22,004 nucleotides of DNA from DATJBC01 sp035515515 (GCA_035515515.1 DATJBC010000095.1:1-22004); one strand, 5' to 3'; counted from the first letter of the stretch, positions 15,249-22,004 are shown. Notes: generated by a model from the letters alone, not told the origin. Made by a program: numbers and translations.

Positions 15249-15254
15249 TATTGT
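15249..15254 (+). promoter_or_regulatory. Candidate -10 box for the solute-binding lipoprotein gene
   Basis: TATTGT fits the TANNNT pattern and lies in the 106-bp divergent gap, about 65 nt before the GTG at 15319. It overlaps the distal minus-strand TAGCGT box. No clear -35 is visible. A short CCCC-GAA-GGGG hairpin overlaps the SD (15307-15310) and might affect initiation. Confidence 0.3.
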
Positions 15255-15318
15255 CCTGGTCCGTGGAGGGCGCCTCCCGCGGACATCCTGCGAAAGCGCC
15301 CCGAAGGGGGTAGTGACC

Positions 15319-17001
15319 GTGGCCGACCGCATCGACCGCCGATCCTTCCTTTCCCGCAGCCTGCTCGCCGCGGGCGGCATCGCCGCCGCGGGCGGCGCCG
15401 GGGGTGCGCTGAGCGCGTGCGGCTCCGGCGGGGGCGGGGGCACCACGGGCGGGGCCCGGGACGGCATCTCGCACGCCACGCCGCGCAAGGGTGGGACGCT
15501 CACCTTCGGGGTGGAGGCCGAGGAGCAGGGGTTCGACCCCGCCACCGGGCGCTTCGACGAGACGGGCGTGCAGTACGCCCGCACCGTCTTCGACCCCCTC
15601 ACCATCCTGGCCGCCGACGGCACCGTGCAGCCCTACCTGGCCAAGGCCGTGACGCCCAACGAGGACTACTCCCAGTGGACCATCACGGCCCGGCCCAACG
15701 TGCGCTTCCACGACGGGACGCCCTGTGACGGCGCCGCCATCGCGGGGAGCATCGAGCACTTCATCCACAACCTGCTCGGTGTGACGTTCAACTCGGTGAG
15801 CAACGTGTCGGTCCCCACGTCGGACACCGTCGTCATCAGCCTCAAGCAGACCTGGGTGCCCTTCCCGGCCTACCTGGCGGGCGGCATCGGGGGCCAGCCC
15901 GGCTACATCATCGCCCCGTCCATGATCTCGGACCCCAACGGCTCGAAGAAGCCCGTGGGCACGGGGCCGTTCCGCTTCAAGGAGTGGGAGCCCAACGACC
16001 ACTTCACGGCGGTGCGCAACACCGACTACTGGCGCTCGGGCCTGCCGTACCTGGACTCGGTGACCTACCGGCCCATCACCGACGCCCAACAGCGGTCCAA
16101 CGCCCTGCAGGCCGGGAACATCGACATCATGCACACCGACCTGCCCGAGAGCATCCTGCAGTACCGGGACAACACCGGCTACGGCTACGTCGACGACGCC
16201 AAGCACATCGTGGGCGAGCCCGACATGAACTTCGTGATGATCAACTGCATGGACCCGGTCATGAAGGACATCCGGGTGCGCCAGGCCATGGCCATGGCCG
16301 TCAACGCCAGGCAGTACTCCACGGTGATCGACAAGGGGGTCAACACCCCCACCAACCAGCCCTTCGTGACCAACACGCCCTACTTCGTGTCGGGCGACGC
16401 CGGGTACCCGGCCTTCAACCCCACCAAGGCCAGGCAGCTCGTCCAGGAGGTGGAGCGCGACACGGGCAAGCCGGTGTCGTTCACCTTGCAGTCGGGCACC
16501 TCGGCCTACTCGGTGCAGGTGGTCCAGTTCATCCAGAACCAGCTCGAGCAGGTCGGGTTCAAGGTGTCGCTGCAGCAGGTCCAGCAGGCCGACCAGATCA
16601 ACAACGCCCTGGCCGGCCTGTACCAGTGCACGTCGTGGCGGCAGTTCGCGGCGGTGGACCCCGACCTCAACTACCTGTGGTGGAGCCCCACCGAGATCTT
16701 CGGGACGGGCCCCACGGCCATCGCCCCCAACTTCGCCCGCAACGACGACCCCCAGATCGAGGTCCTGCTCCAGCAGGGGCGCACCTCGACCGACCCCTCG
16801 GTCCGGGCCCAGGCCTACCGGAAGGTGGCCCAACAGCTCAACAAGGACCTGCCCTACATCTGGCAGGACCGGGCCACCTGGGCGGTGGTGGCCGCGCCCA
16901 AGGTGCAGAACTTCAACAACCCGTCGACGCCGTCGGGGGCCCGCGCCTACGGCATGATGGTGGGCACGGTGTGGGCCTCGGAGATCTGGCTGTCGGCCTG
17001 A
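15319..17001 (+). CDS. ABC-type oligopeptide/nickel-family solute-binding lipoprotein (SBP_bac_5), Tat-exported
   Basis: A 560-residue extracellular substrate-binding protein of family 5 (DppA/OppA-like). The N-terminus has a twin-arginine motif RRSFLSR (7-13), an Ala/Gly-rich hydrophobic stretch and the lipobox LSAC with Cys34, so it should be a Tat-exported lipoprotein. A Gly/Ser linker follows. The mature domain shows family hallmarks: YLAKAVTPNEDYSQWTITAR, VRFHDGTPCDG, GTGPFRFKEWEP, AVRNTDYW, and LNKDLPYIWQD near the end. The start is the GTG at 15319, with AAGGGGG 8 nt upstream; the GTG at 15313 is too close to that SD. No permease or ATPase genes lie beside it, so its transporter must be encoded elsewhere or it acts as a sensor. 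The ligand (peptide, metal chelate, other) cannot be told from sequence. Confidence 0.9.
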   Translation: MADRIDRRSFLSRSLLAAGGIAAAGGAGGALSACGSGGGGGTTGGARDGISHATPRKGGTLTFGVEAEEQGFDPATGRFDETGVQYARTVFDPLTILAADGTVQPYLAKAVTPNEDYSQWTITARPNVRFHDGTPCDGAAIAGSIEHFIHNLLGVTFNSVSNVSVPTSDTVVISLKQTWVPFPAYLAGGIGGQPGYIIAPSMISDPNGSKKPVGTGPFRFKEWEPNDHFTAVRNTDYWRSGLPYLDSVTYRPITDAQQRSNALQAGNIDIMHTDLPESILQYRDNTGYGYVDDAKHIVGEPDMNFVMINCMDPVMKDIRVRQAMAMAVNARQYSTVIDKGVNTPTNQPFVTNTPYFVSGDAGYPAFNPTKARQLVQEVERDTGKPVSFTLQSGTSAYSVQVVQFIQNQLEQVGFKVSLQQVQQADQINNALAGLYQCTSWRQFAAVDPDLNYLWWSPTEIFGTGPTAIAPNFARNDDPQIEVLLQQGRTSTDPSVRAQAYRKVAQQLNKDLPYIWQDRATWAVVAAPKVQNFNNPSTPSGARAYGMMVGTVWASEIWLSA

Positions 17002-17007
17002 TCGGCC

Positions 17008-17025
17008 CGGCCGCTGCGGCGGCCG
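17008..17025 (+). terminator. Hairpin after the solute-binding protein gene
   Basis: Perfect 7-bp stem (CGGCCGC at 17008-17014, GCGGCCG at 17019-17025), loop TGCG, beginning 6 nt after the stop codon, in the 76-nt gap before the response regulator gene. There is no U-run. It may terminate or attenuate, or protect the 3' end while allowing read-through into the two-component genes. Confidence 0.35.
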
Positions 17026-17077
17026 AGCCCCGCGGCCGGAGGCCCGCTCCCGACCGACCGCCGATGAGAGAGCCACG

Positions 17078-17755
17078 ATGAGCAGCCGGATCCTCCTGGT
17101 GGAGGACGACGAGCGGATCCGCACCTCGATGCGCCTCGCCCTCGAGGACGAGGGCTACGAGGTGGACGAGGCCGGGGCGGGCGAGGTCGGGCTCGAGCGC
17201 TTCGCCGAGCAGCCCGCCGACGTCGTGCTCATCGACATCATGCTCCCGGGCATCGACGGCTTCGAGTGCTGCCGCCAGCTCCGGCGCACGAGCACGGTGC
17301 CGGTGATCATGGTCACCGCCCGCAACGACACCCACGACGTCGTGGCCGGGCTGGAGGCCGGTGCCGACGACTACGTCACCAAGCCCTTCGTGGCCAAGGA
17401 GCTGGCCGCCCGGATCCGGGCCCTGCTGCGGCGGTCGCGCTCGATGGACGAGGACGACGTGCTCAGCTTCGGCGAGGTCGAGGTGCGCCCCGAGGAGGGC
17501 ATCGTGCGGCGGGCCGGCAGCGAGGTCCACTGCACGCGGACCGAGTTCCGGCTGCTGTGCGAGCTGGCCGCCAACGCCGGCAAGGTCCTCAGCCGCGAGC
17601 AGCTGCTGGACCGGGTGTGGGGCTACGACTACTTCGGCGACGGCCGGCTGGTGGACGTCCACATCCGGCGGCTGCGGACCAAGATCGAGACGGATCCCGC
17701 CAATCCCCGGCACATCCTGACGGTGCGGGGCATGGGCTACAAGCTGGCCGCCTGA
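17078..17755 (+). CDS. OmpR/PhoB-type response regulator, MtrA-like
   Basis: A 225-residue DNA-binding response regulator. The receiver domain (about 1-118) has the acidic pair in LLVEDDE, phospho-acceptor Asp53 (LIDIMLPG), Thr80 (MVTAR) and Lys102 (YVTKPF). The winged-helix effector (about 130-225) has TRTEFRLLCELAANAGKVLS, REQLLDRVWGYDYFGDGRLV, VDVHIRRLRTKIETDP and TVRGMGYKL. The sequence and the gene order (regulator, HAMP kinase, GerMN lipoprotein) resemble the actinobacterial mtrA-mtrB-lpqB locus. MtrA controls cell division, cell wall and osmotic genes in mycobacteria and corynebacteria. Orthology is inferred. The ATG start has a weak GAGAGAG upstream; the kinase gene begins 11 nt after the stop. 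Confidence 0.93.
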   Translation: MSSRILLVEDDERIRTSMRLALEDEGYEVDEAGAGEVGLERFAEQPADVVLIDIMLPGIDGFECCRQLRRTSTVPVIMVTARNDTHDVVAGLEAGADDYVTKPFVAKELAARIRALLRRSRSMDEDDVLSFGEVEVRPEEGIVRRAGSEVHCTRTEFRLLCELAANAGKVLSREQLLDRVWGYDYFGDGRLVDVHIRRLRTKIETDPANPRHILTVRGMGYKLAA

Positions 17756-17766
17756 GAGGGGGCGAC

Positions 17767-19311
17767 GTGCGCCCGCTGCGCCGGGGACGGCGGCCTCGGG
17801 ACCCGGGCGTGAGCGCCCCGCCCCCCCGACGGCGGCGCCCGTGGCGAGAGCTCGGCCTGCGGGCCCGGGTGACGGTCACCTTCGGCCTGGGCGCCCTGGC
17901 CCTGTCGGCCACCATGGCGGGCCTCACCTACTTCACCGCCCGGCAGTTCATCTTGAACGAGCGCCAGGCGGCCATCCTGCGCCAGGCCTACGTGAACGCC
18001 TCGCTGGCCCGCTCCACCCTGCGCTCGGTCGACCCCGACGTGCCCCAGCTGCTGGCCTCGCTGGACACCGTGCCCGGGTCGCGCTCGGTCCTCGAGCTGC
18101 GCGGCACCTGGTACGCCACCTCGGCGTCGTTGACCGAGAACGCCATCCCCCTGGCGCTGCGCTCCGAGGTGCTGGCGGGCACGCCCGCCACCCAGCACTT
18201 CGTCCTGGGCAACACCCCCGAGATGGTGGTGGGCCTGCCCGTCCCGAGCATCGACGCCGCCTACTTCGAGGTCTTCTCCCTCGACGAGCTGAGCCGTACC
18301 CTGCGCATCCTGGCGCTGGCCCTCACCGGGGCCGCCCTCGTCACCACGGCGGCGGGCGCCGTGATCGGGCGCTGGGCCAGCGGGCGGGCGCTGCGGCCCC
18401 TGGCCCAGGTGTCGCGGGCCGCCGAGACGGTGGCGGGCGGCAAGCTCGACACCCGGCTGGTGGCCGAGGACGACCCCGAGCTCTCCGCCCTGGCCTCGTC
18501 GTTCAACCGCATGACCGACGCCCTCCAGGAGCGCATCGACCGCGAGGTGCGCTTCACCGCCGACGTGAGCCACGAGCTGCGGTCGCCGCTCACCACCCTG
18601 GCCACCTCGCTCGAGGTGCTCGAGTCCCATCGCCACGAGCTGCCGGCGCGCAGCGCCCACGCGCTGGAGCTCCTGGGCGCCGAGCTGCGCCGCTTCCAGC
18701 GCATGGTGGACGAGCTGCTCGAGATCAGCCGGGTCGACACGGGGTCGGCCGAGCTGTCGCTGGAGGAGGTCGAGGTGGGCGAGCTCGCCCGCCAGGCGGC
18801 CGCCGCCGGCGGGGCCGGGGCGGTGCCCCTCGACATCGACCCCGTCGTGGCCGCCACCCGGCTGCTCGTCGACAAGCGGCGCTTCGAGCGCATCGTCACC
18901 AACCTCGTCAGCAACGCCGAGCAGTACGCCGGGGGCGTGGCCCGCCTGGCGGTCGAGCCCGCGCCCGGCGCCGTGCGGTTCGTGGTGGCCGACCGGGGCC
19001 CCGGGGTGGTCACGGGCGAGCGCGACCACATCTTCGAGCGCTTCTACCGGGGCCAGGCCGCCGGCCAGCGGGGCGCCACCGACGGGACGGGCCTGGGCCT
19101 GTCGCTGGTGGCCGAGCACGTCCGCCTGCACGGCGGGCGGGTGTGGGTGGAGGACGGCGCCGACGGGGAGACCCGCTTCGTGGTGGAGCTCCCCGCGCAC
19201 CTGCCCGCCGGGGCCGCCGGGCCCGACCCGGCGGCCCCGGCCCCGGCCCCCGCCCACGGCGAGGAAGAGGGCCGGGACCAGGCGTCCCCCCCGGCCCGGG
19301 CCCGGTCGTGA
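17767..19311 (+). CDS. HAMP-domain sensor histidine kinase, MtrB-like
   Basis: A 514-residue membrane histidine kinase. A basic N-terminal tail (1-32) is followed by TM1 (about 34-57), an extracytoplasmic sensor region of about 120 residues (58-178), TM2 (about 179-201) and HAMP (about 203-256). The dimerisation domain carries His269 (VSHELRSPLTTL). The ATP-binding domain has the N-box NLVSNAEQY (379-387), G1 DRGPGV (409-414), F-box FERFYR (423-428) and G2 GTGLGLSL (440-447). The C-terminal tail (from about 480) is Ala/Pro-rich and acidic. All residues needed for autophosphorylation are present. The GTG at 17767 is preceded by AGAGGGGG and lies 11 nt after the regulator gene. The stop overlaps the lipoprotein start (GTGA). 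The partner regulator is clear from context; the stimulus is unknown. Confidence 0.93.
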   Translation: MRPLRRGRRPRDPGVSAPPPRRRRPWRELGLRARVTVTFGLGALALSATMAGLTYFTARQFILNERQAAILRQAYVNASLARSTLRSVDPDVPQLLASLDTVPGSRSVLELRGTWYATSASLTENAIPLALRSEVLAGTPATQHFVLGNTPEMVVGLPVPSIDAAYFEVFSLDELSRTLRILALALTGAALVTTAAGAVIGRWASGRALRPLAQVSRAAETVAGGKLDTRLVAEDDPELSALASSFNRMTDALQERIDREVRFTADVSHELRSPLTTLATSLEVLESHRHELPARSAHALELLGAELRRFQRMVDELLEISRVDTGSAELSLEEVEVGELARQAAAAGGAGAVPLDIDPVVAATRLLVDKRRFERIVTNLVSNAEQYAGGVARLAVEPAPGAVRFVVADRGPGVVTGERDHIFERFYRGQAAGQRGATDGTGLGLSLVAEHVRLHGGRVWVEDGADGETRFVVELPAHLPAGAAGPDPAAPAPAPAHGEEEGRDQASPPARARS

Positions 19312-19931
19312 GGCGCCCCCGCCCCCCGCTGGCGGCGGGCGGCGCCCTGCTCGTGGCGGGGGCCCTGGCCCTGAGCGGCTGCGGCGTGCCGGTGGACGCC
19401 CGGCCCACCGCGCTGTCCCGCCAGGGGGTGCCCTTCGGGCTGCTCGAGCCCACGGCCCCCACCACCTCGGTGACCGCCGCGCAGCCGTCGCCGGTGGAGG
19501 TGCCCGTGCGGATCTACCTGCTCGGCTCCAACGGCCACCTCGTGGCCGTCGACCGCGACGTGCCCGTGACGGCCTCGGACCTCGCGGCGGTGGTGGGCGC
19601 CCTGGCGGTGGGACCCACCGACGCCGAGGCGGCCGCGGGCCTCCAGAGCGCCCTCCCCGCCCTCACCACGGTCCTGCCGGGAACGGCGATCGTGGACGGC
19701 GTGGCCACCGTCAACCTGGGCGGGACCTTCGGCCAGGTGGTGGGCACGCAGGAGATCGAGGCGGTGGCCCAGGTGGTGTTCACCGCCTCGGCGCTCCCCG
19801 GGGTGAACGGCGTCACCTTCCAGCTGTCGGGACTGCCCGTGGACGTGCCCGTGGCGAGCGGCGCCGACGTGCCCGTGGCGATCACCGCCCAGTTCGCCCC
19901 CTTCGCCCCCACGGCGGGCGCCCCGGCGTGA
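19308..19931 (+). CDS. GerMN-domain lipoprotein, short LpqB-like
   Basis: A 207-residue lipoprotein. The signal peptide is RRPRPPLAAGGALLVAGALA, with lipobox LSGC and Cys25. A Pro/Thr-rich linker (about 45-63) precedes a GerMN domain (about 66-180), with VRIYLLGSNGHLVAVDRDVP, AAVVGALAVGPTDAEAAAGLQS, IVDGVATVNLGGTF and the helix IEAVAQVVFTASALPG. In mycobacteria LpqB follows mtrB, has a similar GerMN region plus a large beta-propeller, and influences MtrB signalling. Here the protein stops after GerMN, so the propeller is absent. The GTG overlaps the kinase stop by 4 nt (GTGA), which implies coupled synthesis and probable participation in the same signalling unit. That functional link is inference. 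Confidence 0.85.
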   Translation: MRRPRPPLAAGGALLVAGALALSGCGVPVDARPTALSRQGVPFGLLEPTAPTTSVTAAQPSPVEVPVRIYLLGSNGHLVAVDRDVPVTASDLAAVVGALAVGPTDAEAAAGLQSALPALTTVLPGTAIVDGVATVNLGGTFGQVVGTQEIEAVAQVVFTASALPGVNGVTFQLSGLPVDVPVASGADVPVAITAQFAPFAPTAGAPA

Positions 19932-19932
19932 G

Positions 19933-19956
19933 CGGCGCCCGCCGGGGCCGGCGCCG
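19933..19956. terminator. Inverted repeat between the convergent lipoprotein gene and rsfS
   Basis: 7-bp arms (CGGCGCC at 19933-19939, GGCGCCG at 19950-19956) and a 10-nt loop start two bases after the lipoprotein stop codon. There is no U-tract. The location between convergent genes suits a terminator, but the support is modest. Confidence 0.35.
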
Positions 19957-19971
19957 TCGGTGAGGGGCGCC

Positions 19972-20003
19972 GTCGTCGTGGGGCTCAGTCGTCGTGGGGC
20001 TCA
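19972..20003. repeat. 16-bp tandem duplication at the 3' end of rsfS
   Basis: Two identical 16-bp units (19972-19987 and 19988-20003; plus strand gtcgtcgtggggctca) are followed by a partial third (20004-20009). On the minus strand each unit begins with TGA; the first one met is the rsfS stop codon. The duplicated copy lies just downstream of the gene and looks like recent slippage. Confidence 0.85.
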
Positions 20004-20417
20004 GTCGTCCCCGGCGGCCTCGGCCACGGGGCCCGGCACGGGTACCCGCGGCGCATCGCCCCACAGGCGCTCGAGGTTGTAGTAGGCGCGGGCGTCGTGC
20101 TGGAAGACGTGGACGAGGAAGTCGCCGTAGTCCATGAGGACCCAGCTCAGGTCGCCCAGCCCCTCGGTGGCACGCGGCGAGCGGCCGGCGGACAGCTTGA
20201 CCTGGCGCTCGACCTCCTCGACGATCGTGCGCAGCTGCCGCCTGTTGGCGCCGCTGGTGATCACGAAGGCGTCGGTGACGCCCAGGAGGTCGCCCATGGC
20301 CAGCACCACGGTGTCCTGCCCCAGCTTGGCGTCGGCGGCACGCGCCGCCACGAGGGCCGCCTCCGGGACGACAGGGTGCCCGTTGTCCGCCGAGGTCCGC
20401 TCGGCGGAGGCGCTCAT
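20001..20417 (-). CDS. rsfS: Ribosomal silencing factor RsfS (YbeB/iojap family)
   Basis: A 138-residue RsfS, which binds L14 on the 50S subunit and blocks subunit joining when nutrients are scarce. The conserved core is AADAKLGQDTVVLAMGDLLGV, then TDAFVITSGANRRQL, IVEEVERQVK and WVLMDYGDFLVHVFQHDARAYYNLERLWGDAP. A short Pro/Ala/Asp tail ends in GDD. The ATG start lacks a strong SD. It lies 31 nt after nadD, the usual partner in bacteria, so the two are probably cotranscribed. The stop codon falls in a 16-bp tandem duplication. Confidence 0.94.
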   Translation of the reverse strand: MSASAERTSADNGHPVVPEAALVAARAADAKLGQDTVVLAMGDLLGVTDAFVITSGANRRQLRTIVEEVERQVKLSAGRSPRATEGLGDLSWVLMDYGDFLVHVFQHDARAYYNLERLWGDAPRVPVPGPVAEAAGDD

Positions 20418-20448
20418 GCGGCGGGGACCACCACGGGGGCGCAGCTGC

Positions 20449-21081
20449 TCATCTGGGGCCAGCGTACAGATTCAGCTGGCGGATGCAACGGATCGCCGGG
20501 CCCGGGACGAGGAAGTCAACCGAGGCGCCCCGGCCCAGGCGGTCGCGCAGCTCGCTGCTCGAGATGTCCAGGGCGGGGATGCGCACCCGGCGCACCTCGA
20601 AGCCCGGGGGGTCCTCCCCGCTCGGCACCCCGCCGCGGTCCACGATGACCAGGGTGGCCCGCTCCCGCAGGTCCCCCACCCGGTGCCAGCTGTCCATGTC
20701 GGCGGCGACGTCGGCGCCCACGATGACGAAGGGGCGCAGCCCGGGGTGCTCGGCCCGCAGGGCGTCCACCGTGTCGGCGGTGTAGCTGGGCCCGCCCCTG
20801 TCGATCTCCAGGCGCGACGCCTCGAGGCCGGGCACCTCGGCCACGGCCGCCTCCACCACCTTGAAGCGGTCCTCGGCGGGGGTGAGGGTCCGGGTCCCCG
20901 CCTTCTGCCACGGGTCGTTGGCCACCACCAGGAGCACCCGCTCGAGGCCGAGGCGCTCGCGGGCCCACGTGGCCGCCACCAGGTGGCCCATGTGGACGGG
21001 GTCGAACGTGCCGCCGAAGATGCCGAGGGACCCGTGCACGGTCGGGGGGCGGTGCCCGTTTGTGTCTGCGCCCGCGTGCAC
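20449..21081 (-). CDS. nadD: Nicotinate-nucleotide adenylyltransferase
   Basis: A 210-residue NadD that adenylates nicotinate mononucleotide to deamido-NAD, with the nucleotidylyl-transferase fold. Motifs are GGTFDPVHMGHL (23-34), with the HxGH signature, VANDPWQK (53-60), VGADVAADMDSWHR (121-134) and ISSSELRDRL (173-182). The start is uncertain. I choose the GTG at 21081-21079 because a TACGCT -10-like box ends exactly 7 nt before it, fitting a leaderless transcript. A GTG at 21039 would begin 7 residues before GGTFDP, nearer the family norm, but has no SD. Starts further upstream (GTG 21087, or 21132 inside the divergent gene) seem less likely. Confidence 0.93.
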   Translation of the reverse strand: MHAGADTNGHRPPTVHGSLGIFGGTFDPVHMGHLVAATWARERLGLERVLLVVANDPWQKAGTRTLTPAEDRFKVVEAAVAEVPGLEASRLEIDRGGPSYTADTVDALRAEHPGLRPFVIVGADVAADMDSWHRVGDLRERATLVIVDRGGVPSGEDPPGFEVRRVRIPALDISSSELRDRLGRGASVDFLVPGPAIRCIRQLNLYAGPR

Positions 21082-21088
21082 TGCCACG

Positions 21089-21094
21089 AGCGTA
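21089..21094 (-). promoter_or_regulatory. Candidate -10 box for nadD
   Basis: Minus-strand TACGCT, then 7 nt (CGTGGCA), then the proposed GTG start. It is the mirror of the plus-strand TACGCT at 21108-21113, which has similar spacing to the divergent gene. No -35 is recognised. Confidence 0.4.
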
Positions 21095-21107
21095 GGCGGC
21101 CAGCATT

Positions 21108-21113
21108 TACGCT
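21108..21113 (+). promoter_or_regulatory. Candidate -10 box for the DAHP synthase gene
   Basis: TACGCT ends 8 nt before the ATG at 21122, with no clear Shine-Dalgarno in between (GTAGGGCC is at best weak). This fits a leaderless or nearly leaderless transcript. The two divergent boxes are only 13 bp apart, so the promoters face away from each other over a very short region. Confidence 0.4.
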
Positions 21114-21121
21114 GTAGGGCC

Positions 21122-22004
21122 ATGAGCCCCACCGTCTGGACCCCGCAGCGCTGGCGCGAGCTGCCCGCCGCCCAGCAGCCGGAGTGGCCCGACGAGGACG
21201 ACTACGAGCGGGCTCTCAAGCAGCTCGCCACGCTCCCGCCGCTCGTCTTCGCGGGCGAGGCCCGCCACCTCACCCGGGCCCTGGGCCAGGTGGCGGCGGG
21301 TGAGGCGTTTCTCCTCCAGGCCGGGGACTGCGCCGAGTCCTTCGCCGAGTTCTCGGCCGACGCCATCCGGGACAAGCTCAAGGTCATCCTGCAGATGGCT
21401 GTGGTCCTCACCTACGGCGCGGGGGTCCCCGTGGTGAAGGTGGGCCGCATCGCCGGCCAGTTCGCCAAGCCCCGCTCCTCGCCCACCGAGCGGGTCGGCG
21501 ACGTCGAGCTGCCCGCCTTCCGGGGCCACATGGTGAACGACGACGCCCCCGACGCGGCGGCCCGGGTCCCCGACCCCCGCCGCCTGGCCGCCGCCTACCA
21601 CCAGGCGGCGTCCACCCTCAACCTGGTGCGGGCCTTCACCAAGGGCGGCTTCGCCGACCTGTCGCGGGTGCACGTGTGGAACCAGGAGTTCGTGGCCTCG
21701 AGCGAGGAGGGCCGGCGCTACGAGCAGATCGCCTCGGAGATCGACCGGGCCCTGCGCTTCATGGCGGCGTGCGGCATCAACCTCGGGGGCGAGGAGTCAC
21801 TGCACCAGGTCGACTTCTACACCAGTCACGACGCCCTCATCCTCGGCTACGAGGAGGCGCTCACCCGCATGGACTCGCTCACCGGCGACTACTACGACTG
21901 CTCGGCCCACATGCTGTGGGTGGGCGAGCGCACCCGCCAGCTCGACGGCGCGCACGTGGACTTCCTGTCGGGGGTGCACAACCCCGTGGGCTGCAAGGTG
22001 AGCG
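21122..22004 (+). CDS. Class II 3-deoxy-7-phosphoheptulonate synthase (DAHP synthase), partial
   Basis: The first 294 codons of a class II (plant/mycobacterial AroG type) DAHP synthase, which joins PEP and erythrose 4-phosphate in the first step of the shikimate pathway. The gene runs off the right edge; the family is usually about 450-460 residues. It starts MSPTVWTPQRWRELPAAQQP, a typical class II N-terminus. FLLQAGDCAESF contains the metal-ligand Cys70, KVGRIAGQFAKPRSS lies at 106-120, and YDCSAHMLWVGERTRQLDGA and SGVHNPVGCKVS occur further on. The N-terminal extension used for oligomerisation and allostery in M. tuberculosis AroG is shorter here. The ATG start has a -10-like box 8 nt upstream and no good SD. 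It is divergent from nadD. Confidence 0.95.
   Translation, partial: MSPTVWTPQRWRELPAAQQPEWPDEDDYERALKQLATLPPLVFAGEARHLTRALGQVAAGEAFLLQAGDCAESFAEFSADAIRDKLKVILQMAVVLTYGAGVPVVKVGRIAGQFAKPRSSPTERVGDVELPAFRGHMVNDDAPDAAARVPDPRRLAAAYHQAASTLNLVRAFTKGGFADLSRVHVWNQEFVASSEEGRRYEQIASEIDRALRFMAACGINLGGEESLHQVDFYTSHDALILGYEEALTRMDSLTGDYYDCSAHMLWVGERTRQLDGAHVDFLSGVHNPVGCKVS

Noticed and set aside
15255..15275. GGAGG-GCG-CCTCC inverted repeat in the xerC/lipoprotein gap considered as an operator
   Set aside because: A 5-bp stem is too short to stand out in this GC-rich DNA.
14356..17124. 922-codon minus-strand open frame opposite the solute-binding protein gene and overlapping xerC
   Set aside because: It is the antiphase reading of the strongly supported lipoprotein and xerC; no domain or start signal supports it.
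17737..19257. 506-codon minus-strand open frame opposite the histidine kinase gene
   Set aside because: The opposite strand encodes a kinase with every catalytic motif; the antisense frame is low-complexity Gly/His/Arg.
1..22004. CRISPR arrays, rRNA, tRNA and insertion sequences
   Set aside because: None seen: there are no spaced direct repeats, no transposase-like frames, and the few intergenic gaps show no tRNA-like cloverleaf. A covariance-model scan was not possible.

Overview
The window is a compact, very GC-rich chromosomal segment of a high-GC Gram-positive bacterium (Actinomycetota). The support is: heavy use of GTG starts (about half of the genes), a WhiG-type sigma factor beside rpsB, an MtrA/MtrB-like two-component system followed by a GerMN lipoprotein, a class II (mycobacterial/plant-type) DAHP synthase, and -10-like boxes placed only 6-10 nt before start codons. 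The archaeal/eukaryotic-type ProRS and the short LpqB-like lipoprotein argue against Streptomyces or Mycobacterium. They would fit a deep lineage such as Acidimicrobiia, but that placement is inference. Apart from one decayed gene, no mobile element, CRISPR array, rRNA or tRNA was recognised.

Layout. (1) Positions 1-2807, minus strand: the rimP-nusA-ylxR-infB operon (infB runs off the left edge). It is preceded by an extended -10 promoter and a leader with a 12-bp hairpin that looks like a weak intrinsic terminator. (2) 2901-4322, plus strand: proS, divergent from that operon. (3) 4323-4714, plus strand: a frameshifted remnant of a Ser/Thr protein kinase C-lobe. (4) 15212 down to 4726, minus strand: ten tightly packed genes, xerC-whiG-rpsB-tsf-pyrH-frr-cdsA-dxr-rseP-ispG. 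They join chromosome-dimer resolution, an alternative sigma factor, translation factors, UMP kinase, phospholipid synthesis, two MEP isoprenoid enzymes and a site-2 protease. (5) 15319-19931, plus strand: a Tat-exported lipoprotein of the SBP_bac_5 family with no permease genes beside it, then a response regulator, a histidine kinase and a GerMN lipoprotein. The last three are arranged like mtrA-mtrB-lpqB. (6) 21081 down to 20001, minus strand: nadD and rsfS. (7) 21122 to the right edge, plus strand: the first 294 codons of a class II DAHP synthase gene, divergent from nadD.

Most of the content is conserved housekeeping. The parts worth a second look are the rimP-nusA leader hairpin (candidate NusA-responsive attenuator), the decayed kinase between proS and ispG, the roughly 285-residue acidic disordered extension on CdsA, the short LpqB-like protein in the MtrAB-type locus next to an orphan solute-binding lipoprotein, and the repeated near-leaderless promoter spacing. 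I found no clearly new multi-gene system. All claims come from reading the sequence; no database search was run.
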